From JAJVID01 sp050247435 (GTDB lineage Bacteria > Acidobacteriota > Blastocatellia > RBC074), in NCBI GenBank assembly GCA_050247435.1, contig JBFWUF010000010.1, forward strand, positions 96,366 through 160,365: a stretch of DNA of 64,000 nucleotides. The letters run 5' to 3'. The position numbers were made by a program, and so were the translations under genes. This document shows, piece by piece, positions 1 through 11,564 of this stretch. The number at the start of each line of letters is the position of its first letter. Positions within the stretch are counted from its first letter, which is position 1. The notes under the pieces were generated by a model. The model was not told the DNA's origin. It worked only from the letters and a program-made list of their open reading frames with translations, and ran no database searches.

Positions 1-843
1 TCCCCCGGCAGTAATAGACTGGGAAGCGCAACTATGTGGCAGGTAGCTGAAAACCTGGGATTGCCGGTTTGGCCTGCAAAATTAGTCAAGGATGCGGCTT
101 TTGCGCGGCAGGTTCGCCGGGCTGAGGTGGACATACTGTTCAACGTTCATTCACTACACATCATTAACAGTGAGGTAATCGGCGCGCCACGCATAGGTTG
201 TTTCAACCTCCATCCGGGGCCATTACCGCGTTACGCTGGGTTGAACGCTCCGAACTGGGCAATCTTTCGAGGAGAAACATCGCACGGCGTAACCGTTCAC
301 AAGATGGAGCCTGACATTGATACAGGACATATCGTTTATCAATCGCTGTTCAATATCGGCGAGAACGACACCGCGCTAAGCGTCTCGACCAGTTGCATCA
401 GGGAAGGAGTGGCAATGATGATCCGGCTGCTTGAGACGGCGGCGGACGCCCCTTCAGCGATTCCGCTCATCCCGCAGGACCTGTCGCGACGTGAATACTT
501 CAAGGCCGGGGCGCCCGCATTTGACGGGCTTTTTCGGTCATTACCGGCTCGACAGTTTGTTAATTACGTTCGCGCCAGCGACTACTACCCGCTACGCGGC
601 CCGTGGGAAAGCCCACGAGTGAAATTGGGTAATCGTGTTATTTCGATTGTTAAAGCCAGTCTTACAGGTATTCCTTCAACCGCTCCAGCGGGCGCAGTCG
701 GAGGAATCACCGGTTCTGGAGCGCGTGTAGCCTGCATTGATGAATGGGTCAATATCAGTAAGTTGATCGTCGAAGGAAGGTACCTTAATGCTTCCGAAGC
801 GCTCAATTCGGGAGATCAATTGGAGGATGTAACAAACGATTGA
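1..843 (+). CDS. Formyltransferase, methionyl-tRNA formyltransferase-like (5' truncated by window edge)
   Basis: Predicted to transfer a formyl group from 10-formyltetrahydrofolate to an amine, probably an amino sugar or amino-acyl intermediate rather than initiator tRNA, given the neighbours. The frame is open to base 1, so the N-terminus lies outside the window; the first internal ATG is at 34. Counting from that ATG, the catalytic triad of the family is visible: Asn58-x-His60 in the FNLHPGPLPRYAG loop and Asp96 in DIDTGHIV, with the spacing seen in E. coli Fmt (N106/H108/D144), so roughly 50 residues are missing. The C-terminal part resembles the Formyl_trans_C barrel. It leads a run with an acyl carrier protein 63 nt downstream. 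A housekeeping fmt is unlikely here, but substrate identity is inference. Confidence 0.85.
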   Translation, partial: SPGSNRLGSATMWQVAENLGLPVWPAKLVKDAAFARQVRRAEVDILFNVHSLHIINSEVIGAPRIGCFNLHPGPLPRYAGLNAPNWAIFRGETSHGVTVHKMEPDIDTGHIVYQSLFNIGENDTALSVSTSCIREGVAMMIRLLETAADAPSAIPLIPQDLSRREYFKAGAPAFDGLFRSLPARQFVNYVRASDYYPLRGPWESPRVKLGNRVISIVKASLTGIPSTAPAGAVGGITGSGARVACIDEWVNISKLIVEGRYLNASEALNSGDQLEDVTND

Positions 844-906
844 GTAACTTAACCGGCCTAATCGCCGTCACGTTATCCTCAATCCGAGCGTGATTGGAAA
901 ATTGAT

Positions 907-1167
907 ATGGACGAATACATGGAATTAAAAGCTAAGCTTGCGGCGATATTTACAGAGCATCTGAATATCGAAGCGCCCACGGGCGATACTGATTTACTGG
1001 CCGCTGGAATTATAGATTCACTGGCGCTGGTCGAGTTATTGCTTCGCCTCGAACAGAATTTCGGAGTCCAGATTTCGGTTGACGACCTGGAGCTGGACCA
1101 TTTCCGCTCGCTCGACAGCATCGCCAGGTTTGTGGCTTTTCACAGCGCGGTGGAAACATTCGCTTGA
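907..1167 (+). CDS. Acyl carrier protein
   Basis: An 86-residue free-standing acyl/peptidyl carrier protein. The 4'-phosphopantetheine site is Ser38 in GIIDSLALVELL, followed by the usual acidic helix. It would tether an acyl or aminoacyl group as a thioester for a partner enzyme. It lies between a formyltransferase and a GNAT acyltransferase, so these three plausibly load, modify and transfer one acyl group. It is not next to fatty-acid synthesis genes, so a dedicated secondary or glycan-modifying role is more likely than primary AcpP. The ATG at 922 is an alternative start; no strong Shine-Dalgarno decides between them. Confidence 0.9.
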   Translation: MDEYMELKAKLAAIFTEHLNIEAPTGDTDLLAAGIIDSLALVELLLRLEQNFGVQISVDDLELDHFRSLDSIARFVAFHSAVETFA

Positions 1168-1183
1168 AACTAAAACAGCGACT

Positions 1184-2287
1184 ATGAGCTTTATACGCAG
1201 CTTTACCGAAAAAGATATTCCTTTGGTCGCAGCCCTCTTTGATAAGGTCTATCTTGCCGGCGACCCTGCCTATAACAAATCTTCCCTGCGTGACGTCGGC
1301 GCCGTGTTTAACGAGATATTCTTCCGCAACCCGTGGTACGACGAGAATATGCCTTCGCTGGTTTGTGAAGCCAGGGACGGCGCGATCGTGGGTTTTATCG
1401 GAGTCACACCCAGAAGGATGATTATGAAGGGGCGCTCGATCCTGGCCGCGGTCAGCGCTCACCTGATGCTCGATCCTGATCGCCGGGGTGAGTTGGCCGG
1501 TGTGCGGCTGCTTCAGAAATTCCTTTCCGGCCCGCAGGAGCTTTCAATTGCTGATTTCGCCAACGATACCGGGCGGAGAGTCTGGGGCGGCATTGGCGGA
1601 ATGACATCTCACGTTCATAGCCTTCAGTGGGTGAAACTGCTTCGCCCAAGCGCGCGCGCGCTGTCATTGGCGTCCAGCAAATTCCGCGCATTGCCCCGCT
1701 TCTCCTCAATCACCCGACCCCTCGGGCGGATGTCAGACGCTGTGTTGGCGCGAATGGCGCCGCATCGTTTTCGCTTCTCTCCTCCGAACCTGATTGCGAC
1801 GGAACTGGATGATGAAACGCTGCTCGCGTGCATTTCGCGATCATCCGGCATTTATTCGCTCTGCCCTGAATACGACAAGCCCTCTCTCTCCTGGCTGATC
1901 AGGCGGGCCGAGAAAATCAAACTTCGTGGAGAGTTGCGGAAGGCCGCGCTCCGCAACGATTCCGGCGCCGTTGTGGGGTGGTATCTCTATTATCTGAAAC
2001 CTGGCGGATCGAGCGATGTGTTGCAGATGGGATCGCGAAAGGAGTCCACCTGCGCCGTGCTCGACCATCTCTTCCACCACGCCTGGAGCAATGGCTCCGA
2101 GTCAATCACCGGTAGGTCGGAACCGCGATTGCTGCCGGCGCTTTCGGATAAGGAATGTTATCTGAATTGCGGGCCGCCCTGGGTGATGGTGCATACGTGC
2201 AATCCCGGGATATTGCGGGCGATTGATCGCGGCGACGCCTTTCTTTCGAGGCTCGAAGGTGAATGGTGCACGAGCTATCGAATTTAA
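1184..2287 (+). CDS. GNAT-family acyltransferase (large, about 367 aa)
   Basis: The N-terminal 150 residues look like a GNAT N-acyltransferase: an SFIRSFTEKDIP start typical of the first strand and helix, then VGFIGVTPRR and a motif-A-like LMLDPDRRGELAGVRLL segment that would bind the CoA or carrier pyrophosphate. The remaining 200 residues probably form a second, degenerate GNAT-like lobe. The frame stays open upstream to 1079, inside the carrier-protein gene, but the ATG at 1184 starts 16 nt after the carrier stop and gives the family-like N-terminus, so I chose it. The adjacent carrier protein makes an acyl-ACP donor possible. The acceptor is unknown. Confidence 0.7.
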   Translation: MSFIRSFTEKDIPLVAALFDKVYLAGDPAYNKSSLRDVGAVFNEIFFRNPWYDENMPSLVCEARDGAIVGFIGVTPRRMIMKGRSILAAVSAHLMLDPDRRGELAGVRLLQKFLSGPQELSIADFANDTGRRVWGGIGGMTSHVHSLQWVKLLRPSARALSLASSKFRALPRFSSITRPLGRMSDAVLARMAPHRFRFSPPNLIATELDDETLLACISRSSGIYSLCPEYDKPSLSWLIRRAEKIKLRGELRKAALRNDSGAVVGWYLYYLKPGGSSDVLQMGSRKESTCAVLDHLFHHAWSNGSESITGRSEPRLLPALSDKECYLNCGPPWVMVHTCNPGILRAIDRGDAFLSRLEGEWCTSYRI

Positions 2288-2294
2288 TCAGGCG

Positions 2295-3560
2295 ATGAAA
2301 ATCATAGTGCTTGACGGAAACGAGAATCAGGCGGTCGCGAGTGTGCGGTCGCTGGCGCGCGCCGGCCATCACGTCGTTGTCGGCGCGCCAACCGGCTGGT
2401 CGAAAGCCGGATGGTCGCGTTATTGCAAAGAAACCTTTGTCTATCCCGCGCCGCAACGGGACGCTTCCGCGTTCGTCGAGCGCGTCGTTCAAGAAGCGCG
2501 GCGTGAGAGGGGTACTCTGGTTATGCCGATGACTGAACGGACGACACTGCCGCTGTCGGCTGAACGTGAGCGCATCTTCGCGGCGGGCGGGCGCATGGTA
2601 ATGCCCGATCACGAGACCGTGCTGTGCGCCTTTGATAAACGACGAACTACGCGGCTGGCTTCGGAGCTTGGTATAGCCATTCCCCGCACGGCGCTGATCA
2701 CCGAACCCAATCAGACTGAAGAGGCTGTTCGGATTGTCGGACTTCCGGCGGTCATCAAACCTTGCAGCTCCGAGGAGGTCACGGCTTCCGGCAAAGTTCG
2801 CGCGACCGGAGCGCCATCTTACGCGCGAACCTTCGATGAATTCGTTGCGGCCTGCGACGAAATGCGCCAGCGATGCCGCGCGATCATCGCGCAGGAGTTC
2901 ATACCCGGAGGAGGCGAGGGATATTTTGCGTTGATTCGCAATAGAGAGCCACGCGCGGAGTTTGCACACCGCCGCATCCGCGACGTGCGCCCGACAGGAT
3001 CGGGCAGCGCACTCCGCGAGAGCGCTTATCCCGACGAGAATTTGAGAAATGCAGGGTTGGCCGTTCTGCGGGCGCTCAATTGGCGCGGCGTAGCAATGGT
3101 TGAGTTCCGCCGCAAACCCGACGGCGAGTTGGTTTTCCTGGAAGTCAACGGGCGATTTTGGAATTCGCTGCCACTGGCGGTCTATGCGGGCGCCGACTTC
3201 CCGGCGATGCTGGCGGAAATGGCAGAACACGGTGATGTGAAAGCCGCGCGGCCTTATCGCGAGGGCGTTCGTTGCCGCTGGCTGCTCGGAGATTTCCGGC
3301 ATCTGATCGAAGTATTGCGCGGCGCGCCTCCGGGTTTTCCCGGCGCTTATCCGAACCGATGGCGCGCGCTGGTTGACTTCCTGACTCTCACGCCAGGCGT
3401 CAGACACGACAATTTTATGTTGCGCGATCCGCTGCCTGAGCTTGGCGACTGGCTGGATTTCGCTCTGCGACGGCTGCCGGCGGGATTGCGCAGGTCCTCT
3501 GATGAAAAAGAGGGTGAAGGAAGGGGGCTTAATGTTCAAAGGAGCGATTCATCTACATAG
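2295..3560 (+). CDS. ATP-grasp ligase
   Basis: A 421-residue ATP-grasp enzyme, expected to activate a carboxylate as acyl phosphate and join it to an amine or thiol. The N-terminus (MKIIVLDGNENQAV) is a preATP-grasp Rossmann-like domain. Lys155 in PAVIKP and the Mg/ATP ligands in FLEVNGRFW (Glu283, Asn285, Arg287) are the expected active-site residues. The start at 2295 lies 7 nt after the preceding stop; the earlier in-frame start at 2223 would overlap the GNAT gene by 65 nt and adds no domain. The 3' end overlaps the next gene by 29 nt, indicating co-transcription. It resembles carbamoyl-phosphate-synthase-like ATP-grasp proteins of surface polysaccharide loci. Substrate unknown. Confidence 0.8.
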   Translation: MKIIVLDGNENQAVASVRSLARAGHHVVVGAPTGWSKAGWSRYCKETFVYPAPQRDASAFVERVVQEARRERGTLVMPMTERTTLPLSAERERIFAAGGRMVMPDHETVLCAFDKRRTTRLASELGIAIPRTALITEPNQTEEAVRIVGLPAVIKPCSSEEVTASGKVRATGAPSYARTFDEFVAACDEMRQRCRAIIAQEFIPGGGEGYFALIRNREPRAEFAHRRIRDVRPTGSGSALRESAYPDENLRNAGLAVLRALNWRGVAMVEFRRKPDGELVFLEVNGRFWNSLPLAVYAGADFPAMLAEMAEHGDVKAARPYREGVRCRWLLGDFRHLIEVLRGAPPGFPGAYPNRWRALVDFLTLTPGVRHDNFMLRDPLPELGDWLDFALRRLPAGLRRSSDEKEGEGRGLNVQRSDSST

Positions 3561-4326
3561 CGTTTACTCCGATGGCGATTTCACGCTGGCGGAACTGCGC
3601 GAGGCATTGAGCGTCGTCGGCTGCTCTTTCGCCTGCATGACGGATCACGCTGAATATTTCGATCAACAAAAGGCGCGCGACTACATTGCCGAATGCGCGT
3701 CGTTGTCCGACGACCGCTTCCGGTTCATCCCCGGCTTCGAGTACGAATGCCGCGAGCGAATGCACGTGCTCGGCCTGGGCGTGACGGAAACAGCGGGAAC
3801 ACAGGATCCGCAGGAAGTTATTAAGCTCATCGCGCGCCGCGGCGGCGTTTCAATCATCGCGCATCCGAAGAATGAATTCTTCGCCTGGATTGAAACCTTC
3901 GACGAGTTGCCGAACGGGATCGAGACCTGGAATTCGAAATATGACAGCCGCTATGCGCCGCGCGTAGGCACATTCAAACTGCTCGAACGTCTACAGCGAC
4001 GTAAACCTGAAATGCGCGCCTATTACGGCCTCGACCTGCACTGGCGGCATCAATACCGTGGACTGCTCAACATCGCGCAATGCCGGTCGAGGTCGCGTGA
4101 GGAGATACTGGCGGCTTTCGCGCAGGGAGATTACCAGGGCCTCAAGGATGATCTGGCGCTGCCTTCCGACGGCTGCCTGCCTGAGTCGCTGCTGGCGTCG
4201 TTCGAGGCGGCGCACGCGCGCTCCGACCGCATGCGGCAGGTGGTCAAGAAGGTGAAGCGGATAATGAGAGGCTGCGGCGTCAGTGTTCCCGCGCCGCTCA
4301 AAGCTCGGTTACGACGCATTTTTTAG
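3532..4326 (+). CDS. PHP-domain metal-dependent hydrolase
   Basis: A 264-residue PHP-family protein, a probable phosphoesterase. Metal ligands are in the usual order: HLH (His7, His9) with Asp14 in SDGDFTL, TDH (His39), Glu70, His78, IIAHP (His111) and LDLH (Asp168, His170). The start at 3532 is preceded by a strong purine run (AAGGGGG, 3521-3526) at good spacing and yields the canonical beta1 strand just before HLH; upstream in-frame starts at 3442 and 3502 only prolong the overlap with the ATP-grasp gene. Its place in the operon suggests it dephosphorylates or hydrolyses an intermediate of the same pathway. Confidence 0.85.
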   Translation: MFKGAIHLHSVYSDGDFTLAELREALSVVGCSFACMTDHAEYFDQQKARDYIAECASLSDDRFRFIPGFEYECRERMHVLGLGVTETAGTQDPQEVIKLIARRGGVSIIAHPKNEFFAWIETFDELPNGIETWNSKYDSRYAPRVGTFKLLERLQRRKPEMRAYYGLDLHWRHQYRGLLNIAQCRSRSREEILAAFAQGDYQGLKDDLALPSDGCLPESLLASFEAAHARSDRMRQVVKKVKRIMRGCGVSVPAPLKARLRRIF

Positions 4327-4362
4327 GAATGGCTCGGAAATAAACTTATCTGATGATGCCTC

Positions 4363-4454
4363 TTCACCGCAGAGACGCGGAGAACGCTGAGTTAGCGCGG
4401 AGAGTAGAGAAAACCTCTGCGAAACCTCTGCGCCACTCTGCGCCTCTGCGGTGA
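4363..4454. repeat. Imperfect inverted repeat between PHP and deacetylase genes
   Basis: The arms begin and end with the same 11 bases (TCACCGCAGAG and its complement) and continue as a degenerate GCGGAG/CTCTGCG-rich palindrome for about 40 nt each side. No ORF. It may be an intergenic palindromic repeat family member rather than a terminator, because no T-run follows. Confidence 0.6.
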
Positions 4455-4512
4455 ATTGATAGAGTTGCTCTCACTCCATTCCTTAAGTGAGTTTGCGATG
4501 AAGAGGGCCGAA

Positions 4513-5313
4513 ATGAATAAGCCAGAAGTGATCTCGCTGATGTACCACGACACCATTGAAAACGGCGTGAACGAATCGAGCGGTTTTCCCTGGCCTGACG
4601 CCGCGCTCTATAAACTTGACGCCGGACATTTCGATCAACACCTTCAAACTATCGCGTGTGCCGACGGGCGCCCCATTCTCATATCCGACTTGCCGTCTGT
4701 CAGCGCAAGATCGTGGATGATCACTTTCGACGATGGCGGAGTGAGCGCTTACACGCACATAGCCGACAGGCTGGAAGTATTGGGCTGGCGCGGTCATTTC
4801 TTCATCGCCACGGATTACATCGGCGCGGCGGGCTTTATGAATCGCGCGCAAATCCGCGAGCTTCACCGGCGCGGGCACGCCATCGGCTCACATAGTTGCT
4901 CTCACCCGTTGCGAATGGCCAGTTGTAGTTCGCGGCAAATAGAACGTGAGTGGAGTGTGAGCGCGAATCTGCTGTCTGATCTGTTGGGAGAACGGGTTGA
5001 TCTGGCGTCCATCCCCGGTGGCCAATATTCGCGCCAGGTGGCCGAGGCGGCGGCGCAAGCGGGCGTCAGAGCGCTGTTCACTTCCGAACCAACAATCAAA
5101 TGCGAAGAGGTTGATGGCTGTCTGACGCTGGGCCGGTACGCCATCAAACGATGGACGACTCCGCAAACCGCCGCCGCCATCGCATCCGGGAAGATGGCGC
5201 CGCGCGCCCGACAAACGTTGTTGTGGCAAGCCAAGAAAATAACCAAAGCCTTCGTAGGCGAATACTACTTGAGACTCAGGGAGGCGATGACGAGACGCCG
5301 CACAATCCCGTAA
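4513..5313 (+). CDS. Polysaccharide deacetylase (NodB-like)
   Basis: A 266-residue carbohydrate esterase 4-type protein that would remove acetyl groups from a glycan. The catalytic base and metal Asp are in ITFDDGG (Asp73, Asp74), and the two metal His in SHSCSHP (His127, His131). The ATG at 4513 has GAGGG 6-7 nt upstream; ATGs at 4498 and 4456 are in frame but have poorer ribosome sites. No signal peptide is visible, unlike secreted CE4 enzymes, so a lipid-linked precursor at the cytoplasmic face is possible. It is separated from the operon by 186 nt containing an inverted repeat. Confidence 0.85.
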   Translation: MNKPEVISLMYHDTIENGVNESSGFPWPDAALYKLDAGHFDQHLQTIACADGRPILISDLPSVSARSWMITFDDGGVSAYTHIADRLEVLGWRGHFFIATDYIGAAGFMNRAQIRELHRRGHAIGSHSCSHPLRMASCSSRQIEREWSVSANLLSDLLGERVDLASIPGGQYSRQVAEAAAQAGVRALFTSEPTIKCEEVDGCLTLGRYAIKRWTTPQTAAAIASGKMAPRARQTLLWQAKKITKAFVGEYYLRLREAMTRRRTIP

Positions 5314-5352
5314 AACCCCGATAGTGGCCGCAGAGACGCGCCTGCAAAAGCG

Positions 5353-5402
5353 CAATGGAGCGAAACCGAGGCGGAAAAATTCCGGCTCGTCTCGCTCCAT
5401 TG
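5353..5402. terminator. Hairpin between convergent genes
   Basis: Left arm (from CAATGGAGCGA) and right arm (TCGCTCCATTG) form a stem of about 23 nt with a few mismatches and a short A-rich loop. It lies between the stops of two convergent genes (5313 plus, 5427 minus). A T-rich stretch follows at 5415-5420, so it may act as a terminator, but it could equally be one of the window's palindromic repeats. Confidence 0.45.
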
Positions 5403-5426
5403 ACGCTTCGACACCCGATTATTTTT

Positions 5427-8786
<3,360 letters not shown>

Positions 8787-9506
8787 TTTTACCTCAGATT
8801 TACTTTGACAGCTCTGTTTTCGGCGCGCTGGTTCCTGGCGAAAAGGCGTCAGGATAACGAGCCTGCGCGTTGTTAAAACAGCGCGATACCCAGCAACAAG
8901 ATGTTGATTTCAAAATTCCGGGGGCGCTTATAGAATCGAACCGTGAGTTATCAAGACGGTTATGAGCGCCAGCGTTTCCCGCCTACTCCTTCTATCTGGC
9001 TTTAGTAACCGAGAGATGAGAGCGGCGCTGTCCCGTTAAACTCCGTCTGACTTACAGGCTTTTTAAAGGCGACAGGCCAGTAAAATGAGGGATTGCCGAT
9101 GTGTGCAGCCGCAGTCTGGCGCGCTCCGATGCGCCTGACTACTTGCGAAAACTCGCTTGATCAGGTGTGGAGTGTGACCGCCAACATTAATCAGGACACC
9201 AGCCCTGGTTAATATTGAAGCATCTAAAATGTGGGTGATTTATTAGGGTAATGAGGAATTCAGCGATGATTTATCAAACTGTTAAAACTATAATGCTGAA
9301 TAACGTGGGCCATTATACGTGTTCAAACTTGTTATGCAACCATAAATTCCAACTTTAATTTGCGCCTATTAGTTACAGGCAATGTTACTTTCCACACGGT
9401 ATTACATTCAAATGCAGCTAGTTTCTAATAACTGAAGGCCCGATGGCAATAACGCTCTAACGACGCCGATTAGGTAAATTGCTAACCCTACGCAAGGAGA
9501 CATAGG
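8787..9506. other. 720-bp intergenic region with AT-rich leader
   Basis: No convincing ORF. It separates divergently transcribed genes. About 9220-9480 is clearly more AT-rich than the rest of the window and contains a perfect TATAAT at 9289-9294 without a good -35 at the right distance. An AAGGAG Shine-Dalgarno (9494-9499) precedes the ATG at 9507. Around 8933-8985 there is a weak tRNA-like T-loop on the minus strand that does not fold properly. I recognise no riboswitch. Confidence 0.5.
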
Positions 9507-10499
9507 ATGAGACTGCTCACTCGATCCGACGTTCAGCAATCCATTTCGATGCGCGAAGCCGTGGGAGTTGTTAAACGCGCATTCAGCGAACTATCCACTG
9601 GCCGCGCTGAAGTCCCTTTGCGACTCGCGCTGCCGCTGCCGAAACATGACGGCGTGACGTTGTTCATGCCGGGCTATTTGAGCGATTCAGAATCGCTCGC
9701 GGTCAAAATAGTCTCCGTCCACAATCGGAATGCCGGGCGAAATCTGCCACGCATCAACGCTATCGTTGTTGTTATTGATCCATCTACAGGTCAGGCGGTG
9801 GCCGTGATTGAAGGAAGTTATCTCACGGCGTTGCGAACCGGCGCGGCCAGCGGAGCGGCGACCGATCTGCTGGCCCGCAAAGACGCTGAAGTCGCGGCGA
9901 TTATCGGCGCGGGCGTACAAGCCCGCGCACAGATACTGGCCGTCGCCGCAGTGCGACCGATCAAACGCTTTTGGATTTACGCCCGGCGCCGAGGAAGCGT
10001 GGACGAGATGATCGCCGAGATGCGTCCGCTGATCGGGCCGTCAATCGAGTTGCTCGCCGCCGATTCGCCGTCACAAGCTGTGCGCGAAGCGCAGGTGATA
10101 TGCGCCGCCACGACTTCATTAACGCCCGTGTTTGATGGGGTAGATCTGCAACCCGGCGCGCACGTCAACGGCGTAGGCTCATACAAACCGGAAATGCAGG
10201 AAATTGATTGCGTCACGCTCAAACGGGCGGCGAAGATTGTGGTTGACTCGCGCGAAGGCGCGCTGGCCGAAGCGGGTGATATTCTGGTGGCAATCGAACG
10301 CGGCGAGATTCAACTCTCCGGCATTTACGCCGAGATTGGCGAAATCGCAGCCGGGCTGAAACCAGGGCGTGAAAATAATGACGAGATCACATACTTCAAA
10401 TCGGTCGGCAATGCCGCCCAGGACGCCGCCGTCGCGCAGGCGATTTATCAACAAGCGTTGCGCGAAAACCTCGGAGTCGAAATTGACCTGTCAAAATAA
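9507..10499 (+). CDS. Ornithine cyclodeaminase/mu-crystallin family ketimine reductase (delta1-pyrroline-2-carboxylate reductase)
   Basis: A 330-residue member of the OCD/mu-crystallin family. Visible are the substrate-binding Lys67 (AVKIVS), Arg110 (TALRTGAASG), the NAD(P) loop GAGVQA (134-139) and the catalytic-position Asp234 (MQEID). The family splits into ornithine cyclodeaminases and imine reductases. The next gene, 15 nt downstream, carries the signature of trans-3-hydroxy-L-proline dehydratase, whose product is delta1-pyrroline-2-carboxylate, so I infer this enzyme reduces that compound to L-proline with NAD(P)H. Alternatives are ornithine cyclodeaminase or alanine dehydrogenase. A clear Shine-Dalgarno supports the start. 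Confidence 0.85.
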   Translation: MRLLTRSDVQQSISMREAVGVVKRAFSELSTGRAEVPLRLALPLPKHDGVTLFMPGYLSDSESLAVKIVSVHNRNAGRNLPRINAIVVVIDPSTGQAVAVIEGSYLTALRTGAASGAATDLLARKDAEVAAIIGAGVQARAQILAVAAVRPIKRFWIYARRRGSVDEMIAEMRPLIGPSIELLAADSPSQAVREAQVICAATTSLTPVFDGVDLQPGAHVNGVGSYKPEMQEIDCVTLKRAAKIVVDSREGALAEAGDILVAIERGEIQLSGIYAEIGEIAAGLKPGRENNDEITYFKSVGNAAQDAAVAQAIYQQALRENLGVEIDLSK

Positions 10500-10514
10500 A
10501 TCTGGCGAGGACAA

Positions 10515-11564
10515 ATGGCATTCAAACCACTGGCACAAGTCTCAAATTGGAAACCGTCTTCCGATTGGCGCAGCATTACAACTATTGACGCGCACACCGA
10601 AGGCGAACCGTTTCGCGTCATCACCAGCGGCTTCCCCGAACTACCGGGCGACACGATTCTGGCGCGGCGGCGATACGCAAAAGCGCATTACGACAATCTG
10701 CGGACTGCGCTGATGTGGGAACCGCGCGGACATGCCGACATGTACGGCTGCATCGTCACGCCGCCGGTAACGTCCGAAGCCGACGCCGGCGTGCTCTTCA
10801 TTCACAACGAAGGCTTCAGCACGATGTGTGGCCACGGCATCATCGGATTCGTCACCGTCGCGCTCGAAACAGGCATGTTTCCGATGACGGAGCCTGAAAC
10901 GACGTTGAAGATTGACACTCCCGCTGGCCTGGTCACCGCGCACGCCAAAGTGAGCGGAGAACGTGTGAAGAGCGTTTACTTCCACAACGTGCCGTCGTTT
11001 GTTTTGGAACTTGATGCAGTTGTTGATACGCCGGGGATGGGACGAGTGTGTTACGACCTCGCGTTCGGCGGGGCGTTTTACGCTTACGTCAAAGCGGAAG
11101 ATGTGGGCCTGACCTGCGAGCCCGAAGATTACCAGCGTTTGATCGAAGCAGGGATGGCGATCAAACGCGCGGTGATGGCCAACCGCGCCATCCCGCATCC
11201 GTTCGAGGAAGACCTGAGTTTTCTTTACGGCACGATCTTTATCGGCTCTGCCTCGAACCCGAACCATCACAGCCGCAATGTATGCGTCTTCGCCGAAGGT
11301 GAAGTTGATCGTTCGCCGACAGGCACTGGTGTGAGCGGGCGTCTGGCCATTCACCACGCGCGCGGCGAAATCGGCATCAGCGAAGCGCTCACAATTGAAA
11401 GCATCATCGGGAGTAAATTCACCGGAAAGGTAGTGCGGACGGCGAGTTTCGGCCCTCACGACGCCGTCATCCCCGAAGTCGAAGGGGCTGCGCGCATCAC
11501 CGGAAGGCATGAATTCCTGATTGATCCGAACGATGAATTAAGGAATGGTTTTCTGCTGCGCTGA
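10515..11564 (+). CDS. Proline racemase family: probable trans-3-hydroxy-L-proline dehydratase
   Basis: A 349-residue proline racemase fold enzyme. Racemases use two Cys; here the first is present (Cys105 in MCGHG) but the second position is Thr269 (DRSPTGTG). The Cys/Thr pair is the known signature of trans-3-hydroxy-L-proline dehydratase (as in human L3HYPDH), which makes delta1-pyrroline-2-carboxylate. The upstream ketimine reductase can then form L-proline, so the pair is a self-contained route for using collagen- or peptide-derived trans-3-hydroxyproline. A GGCGAGG site lies before the ATG. The assignment rests on the motif plus gene context; a 4-hydroxyproline epimerase is excluded by the missing second Cys. 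Confidence 0.9.
   Translation: MAFKPLAQVSNWKPSSDWRSITTIDAHTEGEPFRVITSGFPELPGDTILARRRYAKAHYDNLRTALMWEPRGHADMYGCIVTPPVTSEADAGVLFIHNEGFSTMCGHGIIGFVTVALETGMFPMTEPETTLKIDTPAGLVTAHAKVSGERVKSVYFHNVPSFVLELDAVVDTPGMGRVCYDLAFGGAFYAYVKAEDVGLTCEPEDYQRLIEAGMAIKRAVMANRAIPHPFEEDLSFLYGTIFIGSASNPNHHSRNVCVFAEGEVDRSPTGTGVSGRLAIHHARGEIGISEALTIESIIGSKFTGKVVRTASFGPHDAVIPEVEGAARITGRHEFLIDPNDELRNGFLLR

Noticed and set aside
2106..3539. Long minus-strand ORF of 477 codons
   Set aside because: It is antisense to the ATP-grasp gene, has no recognisable domain and unnatural composition (Arg/Gln-rich); a GC-rich shadow frame.
8930..8990. tRNA-like pattern on the minus strand (GGTTCGATTC T-loop with CTCATAA anticodon-like loop)
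   Set aside because: T-stem and anticodon stem have several mismatches and no acceptor stem pairs, so it is not a tRNA; at best a chance match.
9420..9500. Possible riboswitch in the leader of the hydroxyproline operon
   Set aside because: No match to conserved cores I know (c-di-GMP, glycine, SAM, TPP), and no stable conserved helices could be drawn.
10515..11564. 4-hydroxyproline epimerase or proline racemase
   Set aside because: The second catalytic Cys is Thr269, which points to dehydratase instead.
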